Below are positions 9,371-23,296 of a stretch of 64,000 nucleotides of DNA, one piece after another (the stretch's first letter is position 1; each line of letters starts with the position of its first letter). The notes beneath the pieces are model-generated. The model saw only the letters and a list, made by a program, of their open reading frames with translations. It was not told the origin of the DNA and did no database searches. The translations under genes were made by a program, and so were the position numbers. Source of the stretch: Sindora glabra (Eukaryota > Streptophyta > Magnoliopsida > Fabales > Fabaceae); contig CM035235.1 in the NCBI GenBank assembly GCA_020226215.1, forward strand, positions 72,627,283 to 72,691,282, written 5' to 3'.

Positions 9371-11354
9371 TTTTTAAAAAAATTATATTTGATAAATGAA
9401 TAATTAATCAATTAGTGTAAATAAATTTATAATTATTTAATTATCAAGAATGTCATTAATAATATAAATTTTCTTGAAATATGATGAATTACTTGATAAT
9501 ATTTAATATATATTTTGAATGGTGTATAGCTTTTTAGGAATTGTATTGAATCTTCAAATCAATGGAATTTTGATTTAATGTTATGAAGTTTTACTTGTAT
9601 CACAAAATGTGATACCTATGTTCAAGAGCTTATTTTGGTTAAAGAATTTGATGATATTTTATATTGCTTTACTTTATAAAAGTGCACTTAAATATCAAAA
9701 TTTATTTGTATAGTTTATTTTGTAATAAGTTATATATTATTACATACATTTCTTTGTTAGAAAATATGTATGATGAAGAGATGGAAGTATCATTGAATCC
9801 TCTTTTATGTATATAATATTTAAATTTTGAAGTAATTTTTTTATTAAGTATATTTTTACTAATAGTAATGATTTTGACATATAACCTATTGTGTGTTTAT
9901 TTGAGCATAGTATAAAACAACTTATAAAGTTTCTAATGTATGCATTCTATTATAAGTTAAATTCAAGATTTTTATTCATACATTATTCAAATGATCTCTA
10001 AAAATATATTTTACAAAACCTCTTATTAAATTAACTTAATGTCAATTTTATTATCTAGTTTTGATAACTATGCAAGGTGTTTGTTTGAGAAACCAAAGTT
10101 GACTATATAATTAATTTCTCTTGGTTATTGATTTGTTTTAATTATATTATATCAAGTTGGTGATTTGGAAAATCATAATTTTATATGCCACTGAGATATG
10201 TAAGTGGGATTTAAATTTTTCTCCTAAACCAAGGTTTTTATGTTTATAGAATATTTAAAAGCTTGTTAACATATAAGCATTTAATTTTATTGTCCTATAA
10301 TGTGCTTGGTTAGTTGGAGTTTTATATTATATAAAACCTTTCATCTTAGTTAATAATCATAATATATTTATTGATATACAAGATGTGTATATCATATTTA
10401 TTATTATACAATTTGCCAATCTTTATTTTTTGTATTATTATCATAATTGCTCTTAATCATATTGGTACATTATTGTGTATATATATAATTTATGAATTCT
10501 TTATTAATAAATGTATCTTCATATTATGAAATATACTAATTATTATAATTATGAAGATTAAGACTTGATGTTAGTTGTTAGCTTCTAAGCTTGTATATGT
10601 GGTCTTTATGGGCAATTGGAATAGTGAGAATTGCCTTGATAAATGCTAGATATCAAGTTTAATATTATTTTGTATGATACCTTATTAGAATTAAAATTTG
10701 TAATTTATTAGTAGTTCATGATACATGTATTTATCTCTTAATTGATAACATTCTTTATACTTTGAGCCATTCTAGGAATAGATTTATAATAACTAAAATT
10801 TGGTGTCAATCATTAGTTTTTGAGTTATAATTACTTGATATCATTTAAAACTTTAAAGATGTTCTGGTTGATAGATTTATGAGGATTAGGACTCAATGTC
10901 AATTATTAACTCTTGTGTTTGATGTATATCTATTAATTGACACTATCTTGAAATTTTGAAATAATTAAATTTATTGTTACCAAAAGATTTCTCTATTTTA
11001 TTATTAAGTTTGTTATAAAGAAATCATTGAGAACTGACTTGAAAAATAGCATGTTTGTTAGATTATGCTTTTGAGAATATTTTTTAAACATTTTCATATT
11101 AATGACTAATAGTTAAATAGTTGATAATATATGTAATCATGAAAGATTTTGTGTTGATAATAATATAATTAATGTCATAATTTGATATTATTGATTACTT
11201 ATGTGTGAATGGTGTTTTAGGTATTATCTCTTGGATGGTATGTCTTCAAAATGGTAGCCATGTGTTCTAAATTTTTTGCTCAACTTTAGAGTTATTTTCA
11301 TATAAAATATTTTAAAATAAATTTTTTACAATTAATGTTGCTCAAGTAAGAAAA
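9368..11354. other. AT-rich interior of candidate LTR element, no gene seen
   Basis: No coding stretch or domain is recognisable on either strand. There are weak internal repeats, for example three diverged copies of a segment containing GATTAAGACTTGATGTTAG / GATTAGGACTCAATGTCAA around 10550, 10780 and 10880. Confidence 0.5.
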
Positions 11355-11820
11355 TGTTAGAATTTTTATATGGATTATCATTAATTCTAAGTATTTTATT
11401 TTTTGATAAAATCAGTTGAAAAATAATCAAAGAGATTTTTGTTTTTTGAAATTCAATTTATTAAAATGTTCTATTATTAGAACTTATAGACACCTTATAA
11501 TGGATTAATGTATTTGATAATTAAAAGTGTAGGCCTATAGTTTTTTCCTAACCCATCATAGGAGTGTCTAATAAGGTTTCATTTATACTGGATAGATCCC
11601 TTCTCTATTATTAATCTAATTTAATCATTAGTTTATGCTATTGAAAGCCACACACTTTAGGAAAGAGAGAGAGAGAGAAAGATTTCTACTTGTGATATTT
11701 GCATGAATATTACCATATTCAAAAAAATTAAATTCATGATAAATATATGCTTGTATATTAATTTTATTTTTATAGTATTCTAAATTCTACATAAATTTTA
11801 ATTTTAATTTTTATATATAC
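11355..11820 (+). repeat. Right terminal direct repeat of candidate LTR element
   Basis: Partner of 6688-7150. It begins TGTTAGAATT at 11355. It contains a (GA)n-type run (about 11665-11681) that replaces an A-rich run in the left copy, and it ends near the TAAATTCTACATAAATTTTAA segment. Similarity to the left copy fades after about 11820. Confidence 0.65.
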
Positions 11821-12781
11821 TACTATATTAATATTATACTATAATCTCGCTCTTAAATTTTTTTATAAGTTCTTTTAGCGTTTGCTTGCGCATAACAAAG
11901 CATTCATGTCATTGTCAAACACTCTTGTCTGCGAAGTACTATCTCATCGATTTCATGAGATTGTTGAGAATGCATGATTTTTTTTGTCTTTTTGAAATGT
12001 TTCCTATACTTCTGAAAAAAGTGAGTTCATTCATTCTCTTTTAATGAAAAATGAGAGTCACAAAATTATAAATTTTAAAATTTGCGAAGACAGAGAAATT
12101 GAGTAAAGAATAAGTGTAGAAATATGAGAGTAGCATTGTGCTCTCTCTCTTTTTTTCTTTTTTTTTGGCCCTCATTTGCAACAAGGCTGTTGGCCTATCA
12201 AAATATGCCATTAAAGTAACTAAATACATTCAAGTTGAACGTTCCAAAGTAATTTGATATTTATATCCAGCCAAAAAAAACTATTTAGATTATATATTTT
12301 GTTATGGTGCATTGCATTTCATGTCCCACTAAAGTAAGAGTGCCAGGTTGGCGTCTTTCTCATGAGGGATGACAATCACAACATCGTCCCTCCTTAATCA
12401 GTAGAGTTAGGTCATCGTAGATGCCCTCAAGATTTTGATTTAATTGCTACTTTTGTAGCACAGACATCTTTCATGACATAAGATTAACAACATGGAATTT
12501 CTGTCATTTTAAGACCATTTAGCATTGCGGCTGACGTGAGAGTTTATTTCATATTTTCTTGAGCATAAATTGTCTTATTTTAGTGTGTTTTCTATTTTTT
12601 TTAATTTAATTGTTTAAATGTTTTGGGTTTCTTTTACATTTATTTAATCCTTCTGAATTCGGCTGATTTAAAAAGGCCAACAGTTGGGCAAAGCCTATTC
12701 ATACTGAGGTTAGAATTTCTATCTCGACCAAATGAACACCGTTCGATTTTTGGGCTTTCTGGAAAACAAATTAAGACACAA

Positions 12782-12836
12782 ACCTAGAAGCTTCCTGAAG
12801 AAACTAACAAACCTAGAAGCTTCCTGAAGAAACTAA
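12782..12836. repeat. 29-bp tandem duplication specific to block A
   Basis: ACCTAGAAGCTTCCTGAAG plus AAACTAAC occurs twice in a row. Block B has a single diverged copy at the same place (about 20225), so the duplication arose after the A/B split. Confidence 0.95.
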
Positions 12837-15196
12837 CTTTTAATTACGTAATTTTAATGTTCTAAACCAAGTTAAAATCAAGTAATCAAATTAGCTGGGG
12901 ACTTAAATCAGTTATAAATTAGGAATCAAATAAGTTACGAAGTTGGAATCAAATCGCCAGAAAAATCAAGCAATCAAAGAAAGGGCATGAGAGCATATTT
13001 TGGCAATGTAAAATTTGGAAAAATTATGAGTTTGTTTGTTTATTATTTTTAAAAATAATTTTAATTTTAAAAATAGAAAATTTTGTTTAGAAAATTATTT
13101 TTAAAATTTATTTTTAAAAATTATTCTTGAATTTTTTTTTAAAAATAAAAAAGAACATATTTTAAATATTTTCTAAATGAAATTTTTACTTATTTATTTC
13201 ACTAAATATCATTTATTCATTATTTTTATTAAAATTTGAAATAGCTTTTAAGAAAAAAATAAATTTTAAAAGAAAAAATAAAAACATATCCAAATACACT
13301 TTATATCTTTGAAAGCTGTGGCGTGCCATTCTCAAAAGGTGGGAAGGAAAATTGAAAAAATTCCAAACTTAAAAAGTTTGACCTTCCTATGAACTCTTTT
13401 TTTTTTTTTTTTCATCTAATTCTTGTCTATTTAATTTTCTGAATTATGTTAGAATGAATTCTGATTTTCTATTTGTTTATCCATGCATTTGTTTATCCAT
13501 GAGTTGTTAATCTTATTATTATAGGACAGAAAAGCATATGGTCGTCTCAACACTGTTGTTAATGCAATTTGATATCTTAATTCGATTTTAATTCTTGTAA
13601 GTAATTAGCCATTATTTACGCGTCTATAAGATTTGTAACGATGGAATGGAAGTTAAAGTTTAATATTAGTAGCATCAAATAGTTTAGCAATAACTATTTT
13701 ATAATTCCATTAGGCATAAAGAATTTGAATTCAAATTTACCATCACGAAAGTATATGTAAGATTAATATAAGTATGGTTCGAGTCTTGAATGAAATCGTT
13801 ACAGTTTTTAGAGAATTTGGCCATTGCCATTAATAAGAAATGATTTATTCAATCAGGTTCACATTCATTAAAGAAATTTAATTGACGAAACTCAGGTCTT
13901 AGAAACCTTTACTGTTTATTTGCTATTTAAACTTAAAAATCGTATTCAAATTAATTAATCTTAATCACTCTTAAATTGGCTCATCTCGATAATAGAGGGA
14001 ATTTCACAGTTGGATACTTGAATTTCTTCCGTTTCCATGTTCGACTTATCTTATTCTACCTTATTGGGATCTATATGCAATTGTGGTAAAGTCTAATCTT
14101 CTATTTTATTTCTTTATTCTTAGATTGTAAATTATGATTTAAATAATGAAATATTAGGATCCAATTACATGCTTGTTTTTCATTTCGTGCCATGATTGAA
14201 TCATGGCATTGCCGTGTGAATTATCCAGTAGTAGTGTTTTTTTCCCCAATTTATGCAATATTTATATTCTAATGCTTATGTTTTAAAATAAAATAAAAAG
14301 ATAAAATATTTCTTTCTCCCTTGTATTTTAATAAATTTCCATGAACCTCCCTCTAAAATTTATATAGATCTCCCTTATAATATAAATACAAATAAAAATT
14401 TAAATTTAAATTTTTCATTGTGAAATGATGAAAAAAATTACTTAGAGTTTAAACCTAACTATATGATTTATAGTAAGTATTTTGTGTTAAAAAAATATGT
14501 TTTGATTAAATTTGAATGACTAAAATATGACTAATAATAAGTTAAATTTTGAGGTAACTATAATAATTTTTTAATCATTTACACTTAATCAAAGCATATA
14601 TTTGATAAAAAATATCTAGAATATTTTATTTTATCTAATATGAATTAATAATCATCATTTCTCATCAAATTATTAATGAAAGATTTAAATTTGAATTCAA
14701 GGGTAATATTTTTATTTGTATTTTAAGAAAGGTTCATAGAAATTTTGAAATTAAAGAAAGATTTATAATTTCATTAAAATTGAGAGAAGGACAAAGTATT
14801 ATGTCAAATACATAAATTCATTTAATCCATGCATGGAGCTGCACTAATTAAAGCATCACAAACCTCAGCGTCAACTTAAATCTAGTTTTAATAATTTAAT
14901 AAAACTTCAATATGGCACAATGTAATTCACCTAAATGTTTAATATACTAGCTTTATGCAATTCAGCATCTGCAGCCAATATTCAATCAGGATTCATTTGG
15001 TGTGTTGTATAAGAGATAAATATTATCATATTTAATTAAATATTTAAATCTTATATAAGATAGTATAATATAATTTAATTAATTAATTTTATATAATTAA
15101 TATAAGATAAATTAATCTTTTTTCTGTGGACATGTTATAACATGGTATGATGGATAAATAATAGTATAAATAAATATTATCATATTTGATTAAGTA

Positions 15197-15270
15197 TTTA
15201 GACCTAATATAAGATAGTATAATGTAATCTGATTTTAGACCTAATATAAGATAGTATAATGTAATCCGAT
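15197..15270. repeat. 37-bp tandem duplication specific to block A
   Basis: The unit starting TTTAGACCTAATATAAGATA is present twice in A and once in B and C. It is another young tandem duplication within this block. Confidence 0.92.
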
Positions 15271-16517
15271 CAACTTGTTTTTATATAATTAATATAAGAT
15301 AAATTAATCTTCTCTTTGTAGACCTATTATAATAGGAAAGGATTAGAAAAAAATTTGTCATTCTTAATTTAGCCTCAATTTATTTTTATATTACTCTATC
15401 TTTATTAATAATTATTGTTTATCCTAATTTAATCTTAAAAATATCAATAATGTAGGTTTAAAACATATTAATAATTTACTCTTAACTTATTTTAACTTAT
15501 TTATCATTCCTAATTTAGTCATGAATAATTTTAGCCTTAAAATATTAATATTTATTTTTTACATATATAAAGAGGTAAAATATAATAAATCACCAATTAT
15601 TATTAATTAAAGTCATTATAAAATATTAAAATTTATAATTATCAAATATGACAAAATAAATGCAATAGGAATAATTTTGAAAAGGATTATCAAACATTTG
15701 ATAGTATTAGATTTTATCCTCTCATTATTCTATATTATAATATCATGTTTGTTTATTTTATGTTATTTTATATCATCATGTTTTTAAAATGTGTCCTAAT
15801 TAGCTTATTTATTGCATTAAAGGAAGTCATAATCTGATTAATATTAGGAAGAGAATATACGTGATTCACTAAATAAGAATAAGATATAATTTGTGATTAG
15901 GATAGTATTAATTATTATAATTTTTGACATAATAAAATAATTAATATTTGGAAAAGGATTCTCATCCATACCCACTTAATAAGAATATATTTTATTGATG
16001 ATTTGTTTAGAAATTAGTATATCCCCCACTAAATAGGAATATAATATTATTTGTAATCAATCTAATTTTAGTTTTATGATAATTAATAATTTTTAATCGA
16101 TAAAAATAACTAATATTGGATAGAGGGTTTTTGGTCATAATATATTATGTAATTAATAATATCATGGTAACTATTTCTTAGATAGATATTGTGGGATGTT
16201 TAACACCTTTTTTACACATAATTAAATTCTTGAACATTTTTTTTATAAAGAGATTTATTTTACCCACATTTTAAAATTTCTAATTTTTTTCTTTTAAAAA
16301 AATAGTATCAACTCTTATTTTATTTTTAATTATTAAAATAGTCATCATTCGCATTTTGCTGCCTCAATGTAAATTGTGATAGATTGGCAATGACTTAGAA
16401 TTGCTAAAGAGTCACACTTAATGAAACTAATTATATAATATATGACCTATTTTATCTTATTAATCCCTCATGTTGTTGTTTCTTATTTTATATAAATATG
16501 TTCTTATATTTGTACTT

Positions 16518-16617
<100 letters not shown>

Positions 16618-18029
16618 TATCATATTATATTTATGTTGGGTTTGTTGAATATAGTTACACTTTACCTCATATACTTTGGAGCTCTATAATGAGCTTATGC
16701 ATAATCATAGGTTAGTAGAATTAAGAGAGGATATCGCCAATTAATTTTTATAAGGATTGCGATTCAAGTTATATCTTATTCTGTGAGTATGAGTGTATAA
16801 GAGGATATTTTTTCTCCTTACATGTAAGTTATGAGATGGGATCTCTGTATCTTTGACATAAGATGCAGTTTGTTCTACTATAGGACATAAAACTACCTCA
16901 AAAATCAATGTACTAATAGTGAATATAATTACCAACTACTGAAGTGAGATAAATCAATAGTAACAGTAATTTAATATTATTCTAATTTTAGTTCAAGGGA
17001 AACACTTTTTCCCCCTATTTTGACAAATTCCCTTTCAATATTTGACACTTAAGCTCACTTTAATCATTTAGTAAATTAATTTTTCTCTCTTTTTTCTCTC
17101 TCTTTTATTAATAGAACAACTTTCAAGCCTCATTTTATAATATTTTATTTATTTATACAATATTATATAAAATAAATATAATTTAATAATTTAAATCAAT
17201 AATAAACTAATACAATTATATCATAGTCATTACCTGTTTTCTCTCGTGTAGGGCGGGCGAATCTAGTTGGGAGTTTATAGCTTCTCACATCCCACGAAGA
17301 CTTTATAGCTCATGACCGTACAAGCAAAGCACTTCATTTGTACGGTCTTGAAAAGTTTTTATAGCTTCTCTTGGACACATTGTCTTGAAAAGGTTTTATG
17401 CTGACTCCAATTGACAAAGTAGTAAAATACTGTATAAATATTGCCCAACATTAGGATATCATGACTTGAAAGAAAAAATACAAAAAATTTGAACTTATTT
17501 TCATTATAAAAAACTGAGGTAAGCAAAACTCTATCTTTCATATTAATGTTAATGATGTCTTGTATAGCCCATTAATGAAGATTTTCCACATGACCCGCGC
17601 GAATTTATATACATATTGCTCATTTTACTAAGAATTTCGTACTATGAAAGCACGGAGATATGAATTATTTAATCATAACGGGTCGATACCAACTCGTATT
17701 TTTGGCTTCGAAGATGAGGTTCAATTCAACTTTGATCTAAAAAAAATTTATGGTATATCATCAATACAATATATATTAATACATTATTAAATTTGATTAT
17801 TAATATATTATTATATAATATATAAAATTTAACTTTTAAAAAATATAAATACAATTAATTGTCGAATCTAACAGTACATCGCTACATCAAATTATCAGTA
17901 ATTTTTTTAAATCTCCCGTCTTTGATGAATTAAAATTACAATTTACAACTGCAATATTATTATTTTTATTATTATACTAAATACAAGAATCACATTTGCA
18001 ATCATAACATAGAATTATATTGGAACCAG

Positions 18030-18535
18030 TCATCCCGTCATGATAGCAACTCGCTGTTGGAGATTATTCAACCGAGTAGCCAAACAAGCGTTGAAACATG
18101 TAAACTAAACTATAGAGATGTCATCAGTGAATTGCTGAAACCATACAAGGACAACGCAAATTTGAAATTTCAATTGATCATTTCATAAACGAGAAGGCAA
18201 AGTGATCAGTTCCAATTTATTTGGACGAAAAAATTGTCAGTTGACATTTGGTTGGATCGTAGCTAAAAATACAATTCGAAAGACTTTTGTCGTGGATGGC
18301 CTTTTCATGCATGTAAACAACTGACATCGTATTCGTGAAAGTTTAGAATACTCAGATCCCGCAAAGTCGTTGCATGTTGCATCCATTGTTGAAATTACAG
18401 CACTTGAGAAAGTCCTCCTCCTCGCCGCACTACCCGTCTTTCCACCTCCCAAGCATCATCTACTTCATTCAAAATTCAAATATACAAATTGGAATGGGAT
18501 GTATGCAACTCAAGTCACATTTGATAAGTCTTAAT
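18030..18535. other. Conserved island of the duplicated block, copy A (unassigned)
   Basis: This stretch is less AT-rich than its surroundings and changes much more slowly than the rest of the block: from 18237 to 18540 it differs from block B at only a handful of sites, while the flanks differ far more. On the + strand a frame reads FHACK-like text upstream, then after a TGA shared by all copies runs RIRESLEYSD, SLHVASIVEITALEKVLLL and FKYTNWNGMYATQVTF before a stop. The minus strand is also open for about 71 codons (18237-18452). I do not recognise either protein. It could be an exon relic, a promoter or a non-coding RNA gene. Confidence 0.55.
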
Positions 18536-21500
18536 AGGTTTCGTTTTTTATTTCAGTTGGGTACTTTTATGCGTAAGATTTCAATGATTGTTAATGTGTA
18601 ATTATTTTTTATTTTTTATTCTTATATTCTAAGTCTTAGAATGCTGCATATACTTAATTTAGTAAAATTGACATTGATTATTTTGTAATTAGGTCATAAT
18701 TTAGAATATAATTGAATTATTTTATTAATATTGAATTTTGACACTGTCTTAAATTTTTTATCATAATTTGAGTTTCAAAGATTCAATTGGGATAACCGTT
18801 GTATGTTTGGAAGGATAATAAGAAGCTCTACAAGATTTGTGTTGAAGGCAAAGCCGAATTCCCTCACTTGAAAGTTCAAATTTGATTAAAAAAAATGAAG
18901 TGATATTGCTGTCCAACTTGGTCTGGTCTCGATTTTTGAGTTATAAATAGAATTTTAAAAATCAATTTACAATCAAATTAATGCCCAAAGTTACTTTAGG
19001 TTCATCTCAACATTTTCATGTTTTGATATTAGTAAAATTATATTATTTTGGTATTTATATAGTGGCTGAAATTTGATTTATTAGATTTTTTTTAGTAAAC
19101 TTTCTTAAGTGTTTTGATTTGTAAATTAAGTTCTGAACTTTCAAATTAAGTAAAGTCTATTTATTATAACTTCCCATATTTTTAATCTCTTTTTTAAGTG
19201 GCTACCTATAATTTTGAAATTTAGAATTGAGTTTTTAAGTTTCTTATTGAGTATTAGCTTTTCCTCTAAATGCCATTTAATTGCAAACATCTGTCTAAAT
19301 TTCCAAATTGACATCCACATTATCATTTTTTTTAACTTAGAAAATTACAAATATCTAATTCTAAATTTTTAAGCAGTAAGTAACCATTTAGAAAAATAGC
19401 CAAATCATAAGGAGTTGTTGATTAATTTAACTTATATAAAATCTGCATTTTTAGTTAGTATATATGTATATTGTTTTTCCTTTTTTATATTCTTTTTTAA
19501 TAGATAATGAAGTTTATAAAATTATAAATTTTAAAATTTGTGAAGAGAGAGAAAGTGAGTAAATAATAAGTGTAAAAATATGAGAGTGGCATCGTTCTCT
19601 CTCTCTCGCTTTTCCTCATTTGCGTCAAGGCTGATGGCCTATCAAAATATGCCATCAAGAGCAACTAAATACATTCACGTTGAACGTTCCAAAGTAATTT
19701 CATATTTATATCCAGGAAAAAAAAATCATTTAGATAATATATTTTGTTATGGTGCGTTGCATTTCATGTCCCAATAAAGTGAGAGTACCAGGTTGGCGTT
19801 TTTCTTGTGAGGGATGACAGTCACAACATCGTCCCCTCCTTAATCAATAGAGTTAGCTCAACGTAGATGCCCCCAAGATTTTGATTTAATTGCTACTTTT
19901 GTAGCACAAACACCTTCTATGACATAAGATTAACAAAATGAAATTTCTGTTATTTTAAGGCCATTTAGCATTGTGATTGACGTGAGAATTTATTTGATAT
20001 TTTCTTGATCATAAATTGTCTTATTTTAGTGTGTTTTCTATTTTTTAATTTAATTGTTTAAATGTTTTGGGTTTCTTTTACATTTATTTAATCTTTGTGA
20101 ATTCGGTTGATTTAAAAAGGCCAACAATTGGGCAAAGCCTATTCATATTTAGGCTGGAATTTCTACCTCGAGTAAATGAGCACTGTTTGATTTCTGGGTT
20201 TTCTGCAAAACAAATTAAGACAGAAACCTAGAAGTTTCACCAAGAAACTAGTTCTTAATTACGTAATTTTTAATGTTCTAAACCAAGTTAGAAGTCAAGG
20301 AATCAAATTAGCTACGGACTCAAATCAGTTATAAATTAGGAATCAAATAAGTTACGAAGTTGGAATCAAATCGCCAGAAAAATTAAGCAATCAAAAAAAG
20401 GCGTGAGAGCATATTTTGGCGATGTGAAATTTGAAAAAAATTATGAATTTATTGTTTATTATTTTTTTAAATAGAAATTTTTATTTGATAAATGTTTTTA
20501 AAATTTAATTTTAAAAACTGTTTTTGGAATTTTTGTTTTAAAATAGAAAAAGAACATATTTTAGATGTTTTCTGAATTTTTTTAATTATTGATAATGGTT
20601 TTATAATTAAATGAAAATTTTCTTCATCAAATGTTACCTATTTATTATTTTTTTAAATTCTGAAATAATTTTTAAAAATAAAAAATAATTTTCAAAAATT
20701 AAGAATAAAATACATCTAAACACACTCCATGTGTTTTAAAGATGAGGCATGCCATTCTCAAAAGATGGGAAGGAAAATTGAAAATTTCCAAACTTAAAAA
20801 GTTTGACCTTCCTTTGAATTCTTTTTTTCTCATCTAATTCATGTCTATTTAATTTTCTGAATTATGTTAGAATGAATTCTGATTTTCTATTTGTTTATTT
20901 ATGCTTCTGGTTATCCATGAGTTGTTAATTTTATTATTCTAGGACATAGGAGCATATGGTTGTCTCAACACTGTTGTCAATGCAATTTGATATTTTCGAT
21001 TTTAATTCTTGTAAGTAATTAGCATTATTTACATGTCTATAAGATTTTTAACAATGGAACAAAAGTTAAAGTTTAATATTAGTTCGTGAAAGCATCAAAT
21101 AGTTTAGAAATAACTATTTAATAATTCCATTAGGCATAAAGAATTTGAATTAAAATCTACAATCATGAAAGTATATGTAAGATTAATATAAGTATAGTTC
21201 GAATCTTAAATGAGATCGTAAAAGATTTTAGAGAATTTGGCCATTCAAATTAATAAGAAATGATTTATTCAATCAGGTTCATGTTCATTAAAGAAATTTA
21301 ATTGACAAAACTCATGTCTTAGAAACCTTTACCGTTAATTTCCAATTTAAACTTAAAAATCGTATTCAAATTAATTTAAGCTTAATCACTCTTAAAATGA
21401 CTCATCTCGATAGTAGAGGGAATCTCACAGTTGGCTACTTGAATTTCTTCCGTTTCCATGTTCGATTTATCTTATTCTACTTTATTGGGACCTATGTGCA

Positions 21501-23296
21501 ATTGTGGTAAAGTCTAATCTTCTCTTTTATTTCTTTATTTTTAGTTTGTAAATCATGATTTAACTAATGAAATATTAGGATCTAATTACATGCTTGTTTT
21601 TCATTTCGTGCCATGATTGAATCATGGCATTGCCGTGTGAATTATCCAATAGTAGGTTTTTTCCCCAATTTATGCAATATTTATATTCTAATGCCTATGT
21701 TTTAAAAATAAAATAAAAAGAGAAAATATTTTGATCTCCCTTGTATTTTAATAAATTTACATGAACCTCCCTCTAAAATTTATATAGATATCGCTTATAA
21801 TATAAATACAAATAAAAATTTAAAATTGAAATTTTCATTGTGAAATGATGAAAAAAAATTACTTAGAGTTTAAATCTAACTATGTGAGTTATCGTAACTA
21901 TTTTGTGTTAGAAAATGTTTTAATTAAATTTGAATAACTCAAATATGAATAATAAATAACTTAAATTTTGAGGTAAGTATAATAATTTTTTAATCATTTA
22001 AACCTAATCAAAACATATATTTGATAAAAATCATTTAAAATATTTTATTTTTTTAATTTGAATTAATAATCCTTATTTCTCATCACATTATTGATGAAAG
22101 ATTTAAATTTGAACTCAAGGGTAATATTTTTGTTTGTATTTTAAGAAAGGTTTACACAAATTTTAAACTTAGAAGAAAGATATATAATTTCATTAAAATT
22201 AAGAGAAGATCAAAGTATTTTTTGAAATGCATAAATTCATTTAATCCATACATGGAGCTGCACTAATTAAAACATCAAAAACCTCAGCGTCAACTTAAAT
22301 CTCGATTTAATAATTTAATAAAACTTCAATATGGCACAATGTAATTCACCTAAATATTTATATACTAGCTTTATCCAATTCAGCATCTGCAGCCAATATT
22401 CAATAAGGACTCATTTGGTGGATTGTATAAAAAACACATGATAATAAATATTATCATATTTAATTAAGTATTTGAATCTTGTACAAGATAATATAATGTA
22501 ATCCAATCAATTTATTTTATATGTTTAATATAAAATAAATTAATTCTTTTTTGTGGACATGTTATAACATAGTATAATGGACAAATAATAGTATGAATAA
22601 ATATTATCATATTTGATTAAGTGTTTAGACCTTATATAAAGTAGTATAATATAACTCGATCAACTTGTTTTATATAATTAATACAAGATAAATTAATCTT
22701 CTCTTTGTTGACCCATTATAATAGAATATGGTTAGAATAAAATTTACCATTCTTAATTTAGTCTCAATATATTTTTATATCATTCTATCTTTATTAATAA
22801 TTGTTGTTTATCCTAATTTAGCCTTAAAAATATCAATAATTTAGATTTAAAACATATTAATAATTCAGCCTTAACTTATTTTAACCTATTTATTATTTCT
22901 AATTCATTCCTGAACCATTTTAGCCTTAAAATATTAATATTTATTGTTTATATATAAAGAGGGAAAAATATAATAAATCATCAATTATTATTAATTAAAG
23001 TCATTATAAAATATTAAAATTTATAATTATCAAATATGACAAAATACTATATTAGGAATAAGTTTTAGAAGAAGGCTAATTTTATCTAACAAAACTTTTA
23101 ATACTATTATGTTTTATATAATAATAATAATAATAATAATATAGTATAAGTTTAAATTATCAATTTTTTTTCAATTATTCATCAAATATTTGATAGTATT
23201 AGATTTTATCCTCTCATTATCCTATATTATAATATCATGTTTGTTATCTCATGTTATCTTATACCATCATGTCTTTCAAACGTGCCCTAATTTGCT

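Larger units (their letters stand above)
6688..11820 (+). mobile_element. Candidate non-coding LTR-type element
   Basis: A direct repeat pair of about 450 bp (6688 to about 7150 and 11355 to about 11820) encloses 4.2 kb of AT-rich DNA with no recognisable gag or pol. The right copy starts TGTTAGAATTTTTA, with the TG expected of an LTR, and is preceded by a short purine tract (AAGTAAGAAAA). The left copy starts TATTAGAATTTTTA. I could not find a convincing PBS after the left repeat or a clean target duplication, and the repeat ends are blurred by AT-rich drift. A large non-autonomous retrotransposon (LARD-like) fits best; an old segmental duplication is the alternative. Confidence 0.5.

Noticed and set aside
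18237..18452. Minus-strand 71-codon frame in the conserved island as a confirmed gene
   Set aside because: Open in the copies but without an ATG (TTG only in A), and no family recognised; kept only as part of the island.
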